From Geodermatophilus sp. DSM 44513 (lineage in GTDB: Bacteria > Actinomycetota > Actinomycetes > Mycobacteriales > Geodermatophilaceae): 64,000 nt of DNA. The stretch is from contig NZ_CP135963.1 in NCBI RefSeq assembly GCF_032460525.1, positions 3,782,001-3,846,000 of the forward strand, given 5' to 3'. The position numbers and the translations under genes are program-made. Below, one piece after another: positions 46,472 through 57,274 of the stretch (position 1 is the stretch's first letter; every line of letters starts with the position of its first letter). Below the pieces are notes generated by a model. It saw only the letters and a list, made by a program, of their open reading frames with translations, was not told the DNA's origin and ran no database searches.

Positions 46472-49030
46472 TCAGGAACGGACGAAGAGCCGGCGGTGCG
46501 GCATGCCGGGGACGGCGGAGCGCACACCCGCGCGGGCCAGGATCCAGCTCTCCAGCCGCTCGTCGGGCAGGGGGCGGCTGACCAGGAACCCCTGCAGCTT
46601 GTCGCAGCCCATCTCGGCGAGCAGGTCGCGCGTCAGCTCGTCCTCGACGCCCTCGGCGACCACCCGCAGACCCAGGTTGTGCGCCAGCTCGATGATCGAG
46701 CGGGCGATGAAGGACTCGCCCTGGCTGGTCGACATCCCCAGCACGAAGGACTTGTCGATCTTCACCTCGTCGATCGGCAGCTGGCGCAGCTGGGACAGCG
46801 AGGAGTAGCCGGTGCCGAAGTCGTCCATCGACAGGCGCAGCCCGAGGGCGTGCAGGTCGGCCAGGACGGTGCTGCTGCGCACCGAGTCGTCGACGACGCT
46901 GCCCTCGGTGAGCTCCAGGGTGAGCAGCTCGCCGGGGACGCCGTGCCGCCGCAGCGCCCGCTGCACCCGGTCGACCAGGTCCGGCTCGGTGAGGCACCGG
47001 GCGGAGAGGTTGACCGCCACCGACAGGGAGATGTCCTGGTCCAGCCACCGGCGGCAGCGGGCCAGTGCCCGGTCCAGCACGTGGTCGGTCAGCGGACCGA
47101 TGCGTCCGATCTGCTCGGCGAGGTGGATGAACTCGTCCGGCGCGATCGAGCCGTACCGGGGGTGCGCCCAACGCACCAGTGTCTCGACGGCGACGATGTC
47201 GTACGTCCGGGCGTCGATGATCGGCTGGAAGACGACGCTGATGTCGCCGTCGGCCATCGCCTGCTCCAGCTCCGTGCCCAGCTGCAGGCGGCGCAGGCTC
47301 TGCTGGTCGAGCACCGGGTGGTAGCTGGCCACCCCGCTCTTGCCGACCCCGGCCAGCAGCGCGACGTCGGCCCGCTGCATGAGCGTGCCGGCGTCCGCGC
47401 CGTGCACCGGGGCGGCGGCCACGCCGATGGTGAGGGTGACCTCCAGGTCCAGGCCGGCGACACGGGCGCGCGTCGAGGTGGCCTCGCGCAGCCGGCGGGC
47501 GGCCCGCTCGGTGGCGGGCAGGGACAGACCCGGGAGCAGGACGGCGAACTGGTCGCCCTCCATCCGGGCGACCAGGGCCTGCGGCGGGGCGTGCTCACGG
47601 AGCAGGCCGGCGGTGACCAGCAGCAGCTCGTCGCTGGCGGCGTGACCGAGGGTGTCGGTGACCTCGGTGTAGTTGTCCAGCGAGGCGAGGATCAGGCCGG
47701 CCCGTCCGCTGACCGGGTCCGCGGCGAGCAGCTGGTCGATCTCCGCGGCCAGGCGCTGGCGGTTGGGCAGGCCGGTGAGCCGGTCGTGGTCGGCGTCGTA
47801 GCGGATCTGGGTCAGCAGCTGCTGCTGACGGATGGCGGCGTTGACGTGGGTGAGCATGGAGTCCAGGGCGGCGCGGTCGCCGTCGGCGAAGGAGACGACG
47901 TCACTGCGGCGGTCGCAGATCTCCAGGTAGCCCGGCTCCCCGGCCGCGGTGGCCACCGGCGCGGCGAGCAGGTCCCGGGCCCCGCGACGGGCGAGCGCGG
48001 CCGCCTCCTCCTCGGTGGCCCGGGCGAGCGAGACGAGCACCGGCCCGCCGTGCGCCCCCGTCGTCGCCCGGCGCCGGAAGAGGTCGTCGGGGTCGCTGGG
48101 GCCCTCGTACCACGCGCCACCGTCGTCGGAGGCGACGAGCAGCCGCGGCTCCTCGTCGAGGTAGGGGGGCAACCACAACGCCACGCGCTCGGCGTTGAGC
48201 AGCTCGCGGATCGCCTCGACCATCCGCCGCGTGCCGTCCTCGTGCGAGGCGATCTGCTGCACCTGCCGAGCGAAGGCATAGACCTTCTGGAGGTCCTCAC
48301 CCCCCCGCTTGACCCCCGCGAACCGCCGGTAGAGGAGGACCAGTCCGCCCATCAGCGGGAGCACGAGCACCAGCGACCAGGGCGTCGCCTCCACCAGCAG
48401 GAACACGGACAGGCCGACGACGACCGCCATGGGCGTGACCGTCGCAGCTGCCAGGAACATGCTCGTCCACAGGATCGAACCCGGGTAACCCTGCGTCGCG
48501 ATGATCGCGAGGCGGATCAGGGCACCGCCCACCATGGTCGCGAGCAGGATGGCCACGAGGTAGGAGAACCACGTCAGCGGGGCGGCCAGCTGTCCGACCG
48601 GCAGCAGACTCAGCAACGCGACCGCGACGGCGACCTCGAGCACCGCCACGGCGGTGTTGGCGACGACCTTCGCCGGACTGATGCGTTGCGCGAAGCAGAC
48701 ACCGCCGACGGCCACGGCACGCAGGACCGCGGTCCAGGTGGGACCGAGTTCGACGAGGGCCATGACGAAGGCCGCCTCGGACGCCGAGACCGACACACCG
48801 TGGCGCGGGAACTCGACGTTGAAGTTGTAGCTCTCGGCCACCACGAGCGCGATCAGGATGACGACGACGACGACCGGGCTCACGGATGCGAGGCGGTTGG
48901 GCAACACCCAGGCGGCCACCGGTAGGACGAGGAGCACGCTGAGCCATCCGATGGTGGCGGGCCCCGAGACTGCCGCCGGCCACCGTCGCTGTCGCGCCGG
49001 TGTGTCCTGCTCGGCCACTGGTACCTGCAT
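46472..49030 (-). CDS. Membrane GGDEF/EAL protein with altered motifs
   Basis: The 852-residue protein acts in c-di-GMP metabolism or sensing at the membrane. Residues 1-225 hold about seven hydrophobic segments (MASE-like). A GAF-like region spans about 240-410. The GGDEF domain (about 425-585) has EGDQF at 491-495 in place of GGDEF, so cyclase activity is unlikely. The EAL domain (about 595-845) reads ETL at 616-618, but NLSAR, ELTEGS, DDFGTGYSSL, KIDKSFV and EGVE are intact, so phosphodiesterase activity is possible. The start is ATG 49030. A small repeat-peptide gene lies upstream. Confidence 0.92.
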   Translation of the reverse strand: MQVPVAEQDTPARQRRWPAAVSGPATIGWLSVLLVLPVAAWVLPNRLASVSPVVVVVILIALVVAESYNFNVEFPRHGVSVSASEAAFVMALVELGPTWTAVLRAVAVGGVCFAQRISPAKVVANTAVAVLEVAVAVALLSLLPVGQLAAPLTWFSYLVAILLATMVGGALIRLAIIATQGYPGSILWTSMFLAAATVTPMAVVVGLSVFLLVEATPWSLVLVLPLMGGLVLLYRRFAGVKRGGEDLQKVYAFARQVQQIASHEDGTRRMVEAIRELLNAERVALWLPPYLDEEPRLLVASDDGGAWYEGPSDPDDLFRRRATTGAHGGPVLVSLARATEEEAAALARRGARDLLAAPVATAAGEPGYLEICDRRSDVVSFADGDRAALDSMLTHVNAAIRQQQLLTQIRYDADHDRLTGLPNRQRLAAEIDQLLAADPVSGRAGLILASLDNYTEVTDTLGHAASDELLLVTAGLLREHAPPQALVARMEGDQFAVLLPGLSLPATERAARRLREATSTRARVAGLDLEVTLTIGVAAAPVHGADAGTLMQRADVALLAGVGKSGVASYHPVLDQQSLRRLQLGTELEQAMADGDISVVFQPIIDARTYDIVAVETLVRWAHPRYGSIAPDEFIHLAEQIGRIGPLTDHVLDRALARCRRWLDQDISLSVAVNLSARCLTEPDLVDRVQRALRRHGVPGELLTLELTEGSVVDDSVRSSTVLADLHALGLRLSMDDFGTGYSSLSQLRQLPIDEVKIDKSFVLGMSTSQGESFIARSIIELAHNLGLRVVAEGVEDELTRDLLAEMGCDKLQGFLVSRPLPDERLESWILARAGVRSAVPGMPHRRLFVRS

Positions 49031-49202
49031 TTCCGCCGGAGGGGCATGGGCGGAGGAGAGGCTAACAGCGGCACGCCGTGCATCCCCGGGGCGACGGGAC
49101 AGCTCTCACCCCGAGGAGGAGTGCGTCGTGCTGGGTGGCGTTCGCAGCTCGGGACGGCGTCGACGCGACAGCGACGCGATGGGTCGAGCGGAGGGCCAGA
49201 CC

Positions 49203-49301
49203 TCAGGCGGCCTGACGGTTCCACTTCTGGCCGCGGTTCCACTTCTGGCCGCGGTTCCACTTCTGGCCGCGGGTGCTGGTCGCCGAGGCAGCGTTGATCA
49301 T
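49203..49301 (-). CDS. 32-aa peptide with three identical RGQKWN units
   Basis: A start ATG at 49301 has AGGAG 5 nt upstream. The peptide begins MINAASATST, then RGQKWN three times, then RQAA and stop. The 18-bp units (49218-49271) are identical in DNA. It is basic, with three Trp, three Asn and no Cys. It lies 172 bp upstream of, and in the same direction as, the GGDEF/EAL gene. It may be a regulatory leader, a secreted or modified peptide, or a basic nucleic-acid binder. No family is recognised. Confidence 0.5.
   Translation of the reverse strand: MINAASATSTRGQKWNRGQKWNRGQKWNRQAA
49218..49271 (-). repeat. Three exact 18-bp tandem repeats
   Basis: The unit CGCGGCCAGAAGTGGAAC (minus strand) occurs three times in a row, in frame, encoding RGQKWN. 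Identity at silent positions points to recent expansion or strong constraint. Confidence 0.95.
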
Positions 49302-49673
49302 GATGACTCCTGGACGTGAGAGGTCTGTTCGGCTGGGCAGCCAGACACGCGCAGGGTCAGGGCGTCATCCGGTACGTACTGCTGCTGCGAGATTGCTGCG
49401 GGTCACCTGATGGGGGCAAGGGCGTCACCCGTTTGGATGGTGCTCGGGTGCTCTCGACCGCCGTGGCGTCACACGTCGTGACCTTACGTAGGCACATCGT
49501 CACCCAGTGGTGTGACGCGTGAGGGCGGAGCGATGACGGCGCGACCGGCGGACCCGAGGACGCCGGGCCCCGGGCGTCTCCTGCCGACCCGCGGTAGCTC
49601 GATCGGGTGCACGGCGTCCACGGTGCCCACTCGACGCGCGTCCACGGCTCGTGGGGCCCCTACGCTGCGCCGC
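49302..49673. other. Intergenic region between the RGQKWN peptide and the Tad-like gene
   Basis: The 372-bp divergent spacer has three copies of GGCGTCA on the plus strand (49361, 49421, 49465) and an imperfect palindrome TCACCCAGTGGTGTGA (49500-49515). A TACGCT -10-like box (49661-49666) lies 7 nt before the plus-strand GTG. No RNA gene was recognised. Confidence 0.45.
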
Positions 49674-50105
49674 GTGCGACGGGACGGGGAGGCCGCCGAG
49701 CGCGGCTCGACGCTGCCGCTCGTGCTGGTGTGCTGGCTGGTCGCCGCCCTCATGGCCTTCGGCGCGATCGCCGCGTCCGACGCCTTCCTGGAGCAGCAGC
49801 AGGTGCAGTCGGTGTGCGACGGGGCGGCGCTGGCCGCGGCGAACGCCACGGACGAGGCGGTCGTGTACGCCGACGGCGTCGGGACGACGCTGCCGCTGAC
49901 CCGGGCGAGCACCCAGGCGGCGGTGGCCGACCAGCTCGCCGACGGTGGGACCCCGCTGGACTCCTGGGGCACCGACACCGACGGGGTCGACGTCACGGTG
50001 CGCTGCACCCGCCACGTCGAGATCGCATTCGGCTGGCTCTTCCTCGGCGGGCGGCCGCTGGAGCGGACCGCGGTCGCCGGCGCCCGGGCACCGACCGTCC
50101 CCTGA
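49674..50105 (+). CDS. TadE/TadG-like secreted or pilus-associated protein
   Basis: The 143-residue protein starts at GTG 49674 (VRRDGEAAERGSTLPLVLVCW). The short charged leader followed by GSTLPLVLVCWLVAALMAFGAIAA is the prepilin-like membrane anchor of Tad-type proteins, and SVCDGAALAAANA after it is typical of their TadG-like branch. Residues 60-143 are extracellular with a Cys pair possible (VCDGAA and VRCTRH). A TACGCT box 7 nt upstream suggests a leaderless transcript. No other Tad genes are in the window. Confidence 0.7.
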   Translation: MRRDGEAAERGSTLPLVLVCWLVAALMAFGAIAASDAFLEQQQVQSVCDGAALAAANATDEAVVYADGVGTTLPLTRASTQAAVADQLADGGTPLDSWGTDTDGVDVTVRCTRHVEIAFGWLFLGGRPLERTAVAGARAPTVP

Positions 50106-50123
50106 GGCCGGCCCGCACGGACG

Positions 50124-50161
50124 GCAGCGGCCCCGACCTCGGTGGAGGTCGGGGCCGCTGC
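50124..50161. terminator. 17-bp perfect hairpin between Tad-like gene and tRNA-Tyr
   Basis: The arms at 50124-50140 and 50145-50161 are perfect complements with a GGTG loop. It serves both the plus-strand gene and the minus-strand tRNA. Confidence 0.85.
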
Positions 50162-50171
50162 GCACCGGGTG

Positions 50172-50253
50172 TGGCGGGTGAAGGATTCGAACCTTCGTAG
50201 GCTGTGCCGACGGATTTACAGTCCGCTCCCATTGGCCGCTCGGGCAACCCGCC
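50172..50253 (-). tRNA. tRNA-Tyr (GTA)
   Basis: The 82-nt class II tRNA has acceptor GGCGGGT/ACCCGCC, loop CTGTAAA (anticodon GTA), a long variable arm and discriminator A. Confidence 0.97.
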
Positions 50254-50357
50254 GTGTGGTGCCGGGAGTGAGCGTACAAGACACCGGAGACCCGCTCCGG
50301 GAGCGGCCCCGGCCGGTCCGGGGCCGGCGGACGGCAGACGACAAGGAGCAGTGACAC

Positions 50358-50849
50358 ATGGCCGACTCGTCCTTCGACGTGGTGAGCAAGGTCGATCGCC
50401 AGGAGATCGACAACGCCCTCAACCAGGCCGCCAAGGAGCTCTCCCAGCGCTTCGACTTCCGCGGCACCAACGCCTCCATCGCCTGGGCCGGCGAGGACGG
50501 CGTGACGCTGCAGGCCGACACCGAGGAGCGGGTCACCGCCGCCCTCGACGTCTTCCGGGACAAGCTGGTCAAGCGTGGCATCTCGCTCAAGGCACTGGAC
50601 GCCGACGAGGCGCAGGCCTCGGGCAAGACCTACCGGCTGTCGGCGCGGATCAAGCAGGGCATCGAGTCCGACACCGCCAAGAAGATCGCGAAGATCATCC
50701 GGGACGAGGGGCCCAAGGGCGTCCAGGCACAGATCCAGGGCGACCAGCTGCGGGTCACCGGCAAGAAGCGCGACGACCTGCAGGCGGTCCAGCAGCTGCT
50801 GCGCGGCAAGGACCTCGACGTCGCACTGCAGTTCGACAACTACCGCTGA
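50358..50849 (+). CDS. yajQ: YajQ family nucleotide-binding protein
   Basis: This 163-residue protein has two ferredoxin-like domains. [28 protein letters not shown] and [11 protein letters not shown] are the family opening, and [51 protein letters not shown] the second domain. Members bind nucleic acids; a Xanthomonas member is reported to bind c-di-GMP. The GGDEF/EAL gene 1.3 kb away makes that link worth noting but does not prove it. AAGGAG lies upstream of the ATG. Confidence 0.95.
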   Translation: MADSSFDVVSKVDRQEIDNALNQAAKELSQRFDFRGTNASIAWAGEDGVTLQADTEERVTAALDVFRDKLVKRGISLKALDADEAQASGKTYRLSARIKQGIESDTAKKIAKIIRDEGPKGVQAQIQGDQLRVTGKKRDDLQAVQQLLRGKDLDVALQFDNYR

Positions 50850-50951
50850 CGGCGGGCGCGGGCACCGACTCGGCGCCCGGCCCGAGGTCCCGGGGTCGAC
50901 CTGGTCGGCCGGGTCCACGCGTCGGACCTGCGCCGCGACGCCGTCCCGGCC

Positions 50952-51893
50952 TCAGCGCTGGCCGAGCTCCCGGGCCATCTGCTCGAGCCGGGCGACCCGC
51001 TCGGGCATCGGCGGGTGGGTGGCGAACATCGAGGCCAGGCCCTGCCCCCGGAACGGGTTGGCGATCATCAGGTGGCTCTGGGTCACCAGCCGGTCGTCCT
51101 GCGGCAGCGGCCGGGCGGCCGCCCCGGCGGCGATCTTGCGCAGCGCGGAGGCCAGCGCGAGCGGGTCCTGCGACAGCGCCGCACCGGAGGCGTCGGCCTG
51201 GTACTCCCGACTGCGGCTGACCGCCATCTGCACCAGGCCGGCGGCCAGCGGGCCGAGGACCACCAGCAGCAGGCCGCCGAGGGCGTTGCCGCCACCGCGG
51301 TCGTCCTCGGACCGGCCGCCGAACAGCGAGGCGAACATCGCCATGTGCGCGAGGTAGGTGATCACGGTCGCCATCGCGCCGGCCACGGAGCTGATCAGGA
51401 TGTCGCGGTTGTAGACGTGCGACAGCTCGTGGCCCAGCACGCCGCGCAGCTCCCGGCGGTCGAGCAGCTCGAGGATCCCCTGGGTGACGCAGACGGCGGC
51501 GTTGCGCGGGTTGCGGCCGGTGGCGAAGGCGTTGGGCTGGCCGGTCGGGCTGACGTAGAGGCGGGGCATCGGCTGGCGCGCCTCGGTGGCCAGCTCGCGC
51601 ACCATGGCGTACAGCTGCGGCGCCTGCGTCTCGGTGACCGGGAAGGCGCGCATCGCCCGCAGGGCCAGCTTGTCGGAGTTGAGGTACGCGAAGCCGTTGA
51701 CCGCGAGCGCCACGACCAGGGCGACCAGCAGGCCGCCCCGACCGCCGACGAGGGCGCCGGCGGTGAGGATGAGCCCGCCCATGAGGCCCAGGAGCACCGC
51801 GGTCTTCAGTCCGTTGCCCCAGCGCTGCACGTCCGACCAACGTGGCGCCCCGGGAGGCCGTTCCCCGTCCTGACCGGGTGCGACGGCGCTCAC
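50952..51893 (-). CDS. htpX: Membrane zinc metalloprotease HtpX
   Basis: HtpX is an M48 protease involved in membrane-protein quality control. It has 313 residues. Transmembrane segments lie at about 28-50 and 52-70. The zinc site HELSH is in [16 protein letters not shown], and the third ligand Glu in [13 protein letters not shown]. Two further membrane segments lie between them. The C-terminus has [21 protein letters not shown]. It is divergent from korA. Confidence 0.95.
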   Translation of the reverse strand: MSAVAPGQDGERPPGAPRWSDVQRWGNGLKTAVLLGLMGGLILTAGALVGGRGGLLVALVVALAVNGFAYLNSDKLALRAMRAFPVTETQAPQLYAMVRELATEARQPMPRLYVSPTGQPNAFATGRNPRNAAVCVTQGILELLDRRELRGVLGHELSHVYNRDILISSVAGAMATVITYLAHMAMFASLFGGRSEDDRGGGNALGGLLLVVLGPLAAGLVQMAVSRSREYQADASGAALSQDPLALASALRKIAAGAAARPLPQDDRLVTQSHLMIANPFRGQGLASMFATHPPMPERVARLEQMARELGQR

Positions 51894-52024
51894 GGAATGG
51901 GGTCGGACCGGGTCCGGTTGCGACCGGCAGGTACCGGGGACGGCGGCGTCCCCACTGTCGTCCGGCTCACAGGTCCGCGGGATGTGACGTCCACGTAACC
52001 TCGGCCGGTGGAGGTGCAGCAGAC

Positions 52025-53952
<1,928 letters not shown>

Positions 53953-53956
<4 letters not shown>

Positions 53957-55056
53957 CCACCGTCGAGCTCGGCATGCCCGCCGAGGGCCCCATCGCCGAC
54001 GCCATCGCCCGCTCCCTGGAGACCCAGGGGGAGAAGCAGACCCAGCTCAAGGCGCGCGACCTCAAGACCGACCAGGAGGTGCGCTGGTGCCCCGGGTGCG
54101 GTGACTACGTCATCCTCAACGCCGTCCAGAGCTTCCTGCCCAGCCTCGGCATCGCCCGCGAGGACATGGTCATCGTCTCCGGCATCGGCTGCTCCTCGCG
54201 CTTCCCGTACTACATGAACACCTACGGGATGCACTCGATCCACGGCCGCGCGCCGGCGATCGCCACCGGCCTGGCGGCCTCGCGCCCCGACCTGTCGGTG
54301 TGGGTCGTCACCGGGGACGGCGACGCGCTGTCCATCGGCGGCAACCACCTCATCCACACGCTGCGCCGCAACGTGAACCTGACGATCCTGCTGTTCAACA
54401 ACCGGATCTACGGGCTCACCAAGGGCCAGTACTCGCCCACCAGCGAGGTCGGCAAGGTCACCAAGTCCACCCCGATGGGCTCGCTGGACCACCCGTTCAA
54501 CCCGGTGTCGCTGGCGATCGGGGCGGACGCCACCTTCGTCGGGCGGGCCATGGACTCCGATCGCAAGGGCCTCACCGAGGTGCTGCGGCAGGCCGCCGAG
54601 CACCAGGGCACCGCGCTGGTGGAGATCTACCAGAACTGCAACATCTTCAACGACGGCGCCTTCGACCTGCTCAAGGACCCGACCACCGGCGTGCAGTGGT
54701 CGATCCCGCTGGTGCACGGCGAGCCGCTGGTGTTCGGTCCGGACGGCGTCTCGTGCGTGGTCCGCGACGAGGTCGGCGGCCTGCGGATCGCCGAGACGGC
54801 GCAGGTGGACGCCGGCGACATCGTCGTGCACGACGCCACCCGCGAGGACCCGTCCTACGCCTTCGCGCTGTCCCGGCTGTCCAGCCAGGACCTGCGGTAC
54901 ACGCCGATGGGCGTCTTCCGGGCGGTGCAGAAGCCGACCTACGACCGGATGATGGCCGACCAGGTCGAGGAGGCCCGCGCCTCCTCACCCGGCGACCTGA
55001 CCGGTCTGCTGTCCGGCAGCGACACCTGGACCGTCACATCGTCATCCTCCGGATGA
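53953..55056 (+). CDS. korB: 2-oxoglutarate:ferredoxin oxidoreductase beta subunit
   Basis: KorB carries thiamine diphosphate and one 4Fe-4S cluster. It has 367 residues. RWCPGCGDYVILNAVQSFL has the first two cluster cysteines, GIGCSSRFPYYMNTYGMHSIHGRAPAIATG and QNCNIFNDGAF the others. The TPP-Mg motif is VVTGDGDALSIGGNH, ending NNRIYGLTKGQYSPTS. The GTG start overlaps the korA stop (GTGA). The pair can run the oxidative TCA step without the 2-oxoglutarate dehydrogenase complex. Confidence 0.97.
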
Positions 55057-55135
55057 CACCGCGGCCAGGGGCCGTCCCCGACCGGCGCTGAGCCCCACCC
55101 GTCGCTCCTCGGGGGACCCTCCGGGCCCCCACTCG

Positions 55136-56509
55136 TCACGACACCGCCTCCCGCAGGCACCTGGTCAGCACGGCCAGGGCGCGGGTGAGCTCCGCGCGGG
55201 ACGGGGCGGCGAAGCCGAGGACCAGTCCCGCGGCGTGCGGTCGCGGGCCGGTCCAGTGGCGCGCCAGCCCGTCCAGGGCGACGCCCCGGGCGGCGGCCGC
55301 GACGACGACCGCGTCCTCGGCGCCCCGGTCGGGCAGCGGGACCAGGACGTGTGCGCCGGCCGGGTCGCCCTCGGCCCGGGCGCCGGCCGCGGCCACCGCC
55401 GCCAGCACCGCGGCGCGCCGGCCGGCGAGCTCCCGGCGCAGCCGGCGCAGGTGCCGGGCGAGGTCACCGCTGGCGGCGAGTGCGGCGAACACCCGCTGAC
55501 CGGCCCGCGCGGGGCGGGTGCCGGTCGCCGTCCGCCGGGCGACCAGCGCCGCCCGCAGCTCCGGTGGCGCCACCAGCCAGCCCACCCCGAGCGTCGGGCT
55601 GAGCACCTTGCTGGTCGTGCCCAGGTGCACCGTGACGTCCGGGCCGAGGGCGGCCAGCAGCGGCAGCGGCGCGACGTCGTAGCGCAGTTCGCCGTCGTAG
55701 TCGTCCTCCAGCACCCACCAGCCCTCGGCGCGGGCCCGGCCGACCAGGGCCGCCCGCCGGGCGGCGGACAGCCGCCGGCCCAGCGGGTAGTGGTGCGCCG
55801 GCGTGCAGTAGACCGCGGCCAGGCCGGCGGGGACGGCGTCGACGACCAGGCCGTCGCGGTCCACCGGCACGGGCACCACGGTGATCCCGGCGTCGCGGAG
55901 CGCGCCGACCACCCGCTGGTAGCCCGGGTCCTCCACGCCCACCCGGCTGCCCGCGGGCAGCAGGCGGGCCACCTCGGTGACGGCGGCGGAGGTGCCCGCG
56001 GTGGCCAGCACCTCGCCGGGCGCGGCGGGCAGCCCGCGGTGGCGCAGCAGGTGCTCGGTCACCGCCCGCTGGAAGCCGGCGTCGGCCGCCGGTTCGGGCC
56101 CGGCGTCGGGCGGCCGGTCGCCGGCGGCCCGCCAGGCGCGCCGCCACGCGGCCCGGTCCAGCACCTCCAGGCAGGGCGAGCCGGCGCGCAGGTCGACCGG
56201 CCCGGCAGCAGCACGGGGCGCGCCCGGGTCCGCCGGCGCCCGGGCCGGCGCGGGGGCGGCCGTGCCGACGACGAAGGTGCCCACCCCCCGGCGCCCGTCG
56301 GCCCACCCCTCGGCCAGCAGCTGGTCGTAGGCCGCCGCGGTGACGGTGCGGCTGACCCGCAGGGCGGTGGCCAGCCCGCGGGTGGAGGGCAGCCGGTCGC
56401 CGGGGCGCAGCGTGCCGCCCGACGCCGCCGCCCGCAGCGCGTCGGCCAGCTGCACCGACAGCGGCGTGCCGGACGCCCGGTCCAGCACCACCGGGGGCAC
56501 CTCCACCAC
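55136..56509 (-). CDS. MocR/PdxR-type transcription regulator
   Basis: The 457-residue protein joins a GntR winged helix to an aminotransferase-like domain. The N-terminus TPLSVQLADALRAAASGGTLRPGDRLPSTRGLATALRVSRTVTAAAYDQLLAEGW is the DNA-binding part. Residues 110-457 resemble class I aminotransferases, with the PLP lysine in LGTTSKVLSPTLGVGWL and DDYDGELRYD. Members often sense PLP or an amine. It is divergent from the flavin-binding gene; a long inverted repeat lies between. Confidence 0.92.
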   Translation of the reverse strand: MVEVPPVVLDRASGTPLSVQLADALRAAASGGTLRPGDRLPSTRGLATALRVSRTVTAAAYDQLLAEGWADGRRGVGTFVVGTAAPAPARAPADPGAPRAAAGPVDLRAGSPCLEVLDRAAWRRAWRAAGDRPPDAGPEPAADAGFQRAVTEHLLRHRGLPAAPGEVLATAGTSAAVTEVARLLPAGSRVGVEDPGYQRVVGALRDAGITVVPVPVDRDGLVVDAVPAGLAAVYCTPAHHYPLGRRLSAARRAALVGRARAEGWWVLEDDYDGELRYDVAPLPLLAALGPDVTVHLGTTSKVLSPTLGVGWLVAPPELRAALVARRTATGTRPARAGQRVFAALAASGDLARHLRRLRRELAGRRAAVLAAVAAAGARAEGDPAGAHVLVPLPDRGAEDAVVVAAAARGVALDGLARHWTGPRPHAAGLVLGFAAPSRAELTRALAVLTRCLREAVS

Positions 56510-56523
56510 GACCGCACCCCCGT

Positions 56524-56580
56524 CCTCCGGTGGCCTGCCGGAACGTCAGCGTAGTGGCCCTGGGAGGAGGCCACCGGAGG
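56524..56580. promoter_or_regulatory. Inverted repeat in the divergent MocR promoter region
   Basis: CCTCCGGTGGCCT (56524-56536) and AGGCCACCGGAGG (56568-56580) are perfect 13-bp complements separated by 31 bp. They bracket a TACGCT -10-like box for the regulator (minus strand, 56548-56553) and lie just before the flavoprotein start. A likely operator for the MocR protein. Confidence 0.5.
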
Positions 56581-56587
56581 CGGCAGG

Positions 56588-57274
56588 GTGGGCTCCGTGG
56601 ACACCGCGACACCGCTCTCCCCCACCTCCCGCAGCACCGTCCGCCGGGGCGCCAGGCGCGCCCGCACCGACCGCGCCGAGCTGCACGCCGTGCTCGACGC
56701 CGGCCTGGTCGGGCACCTCGGCGTCGTGCTGGACGGCGCCCCGGTCGTCCTGCCCACCGGCTACGGACGGCGCGGCGACACCCTCTACCTGCACGGTTCC
56801 ACCGGCGCCGCGACGCTGCGGGCCGCGGCAGCGGGCGGGCCGGTCTGCTTCACCGTCACTCTCGTCGACGGTGTCGTCTACGCCCGCTCGGCGTTCCACC
56901 ACTCGATGAACTACCGGTGCGCGGTCGTGCACGGCCTCGCCCGGCCGGTCACCGACCCCGCCGAGCTGCTGGTCGGCCTGGAGGCCCTCACCGAGCACCT
57001 GGCCCCCGGCTCGTGGGCGGCCACCCGGCGGCCCGACCGTCGCGAGCTCGCCGCCACCGCCGTGCTCGCCCTGGACCTCACCGAGGCCAGCGTCAAGGTG
57101 CGCACCGGCCCGCCGGGGGACGACGAGCGCGACCTGGCCGGGCCGGTGTGGGCCGGCGTGCTGCCACTGCGCACGGTGGCCGGCGAACCCGAGCCCTGCC
57201 CGCTGCTCCCGCCGGGCACCGCGGTCCCCGACCGGGTGCGCTCCCGGGCGACCCGGCTCAGCCCCGGGGCGTGA
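56588..57274 (+). CDS. Pyridoxamine 5'-phosphate oxidase-like FMN-binding protein
   Basis: The 228-residue split-barrel protein belongs to the PNPOx-like/NimA-type family. GHLGVVLDGAPVVLPTGYGRRGDTLYLHGSTGAATLR is the FMN-binding opening. VCFTVTLVDGVVYARSAFHHSMNYRCAVVHGLARPV follows. The substrate is unknown. It is divergent from the MocR gene and probably its target. The start is GTG 56588, with an in-frame GTG at 56597. Its last 17 bp overlap the 3' end of the next gene on the other strand. Confidence 0.88.
   Translation: MGSVDTATPLSPTSRSTVRRGARRARTDRAELHAVLDAGLVGHLGVVLDGAPVVLPTGYGRRGDTLYLHGSTGAATLRAAAAGGPVCFTVTLVDGVVYARSAFHHSMNYRCAVVHGLARPVTDPAELLVGLEALTEHLAPGSWAATRRPDRRELAATAVLALDLTEASVKVRTGPPGDDERDLAGPVWAGVLPLRTVAGEPEPCPLLPPGTAVPDRVRSRATRLSPGA

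Noticed and set aside
49218..49271. Tandem repeats as a CRISPR fragment
   Set aside because: The units are contiguous 18-bp repeats with no spacers, lie in frame in a short ORF, and no cas gene is present.
49302..49500. c-di-GMP riboswitch upstream of the GGDEF/EAL gene
   Set aside because: I looked for the conserved GEMM-I segments and tetraloop-receptor features on the minus strand and did not find them.
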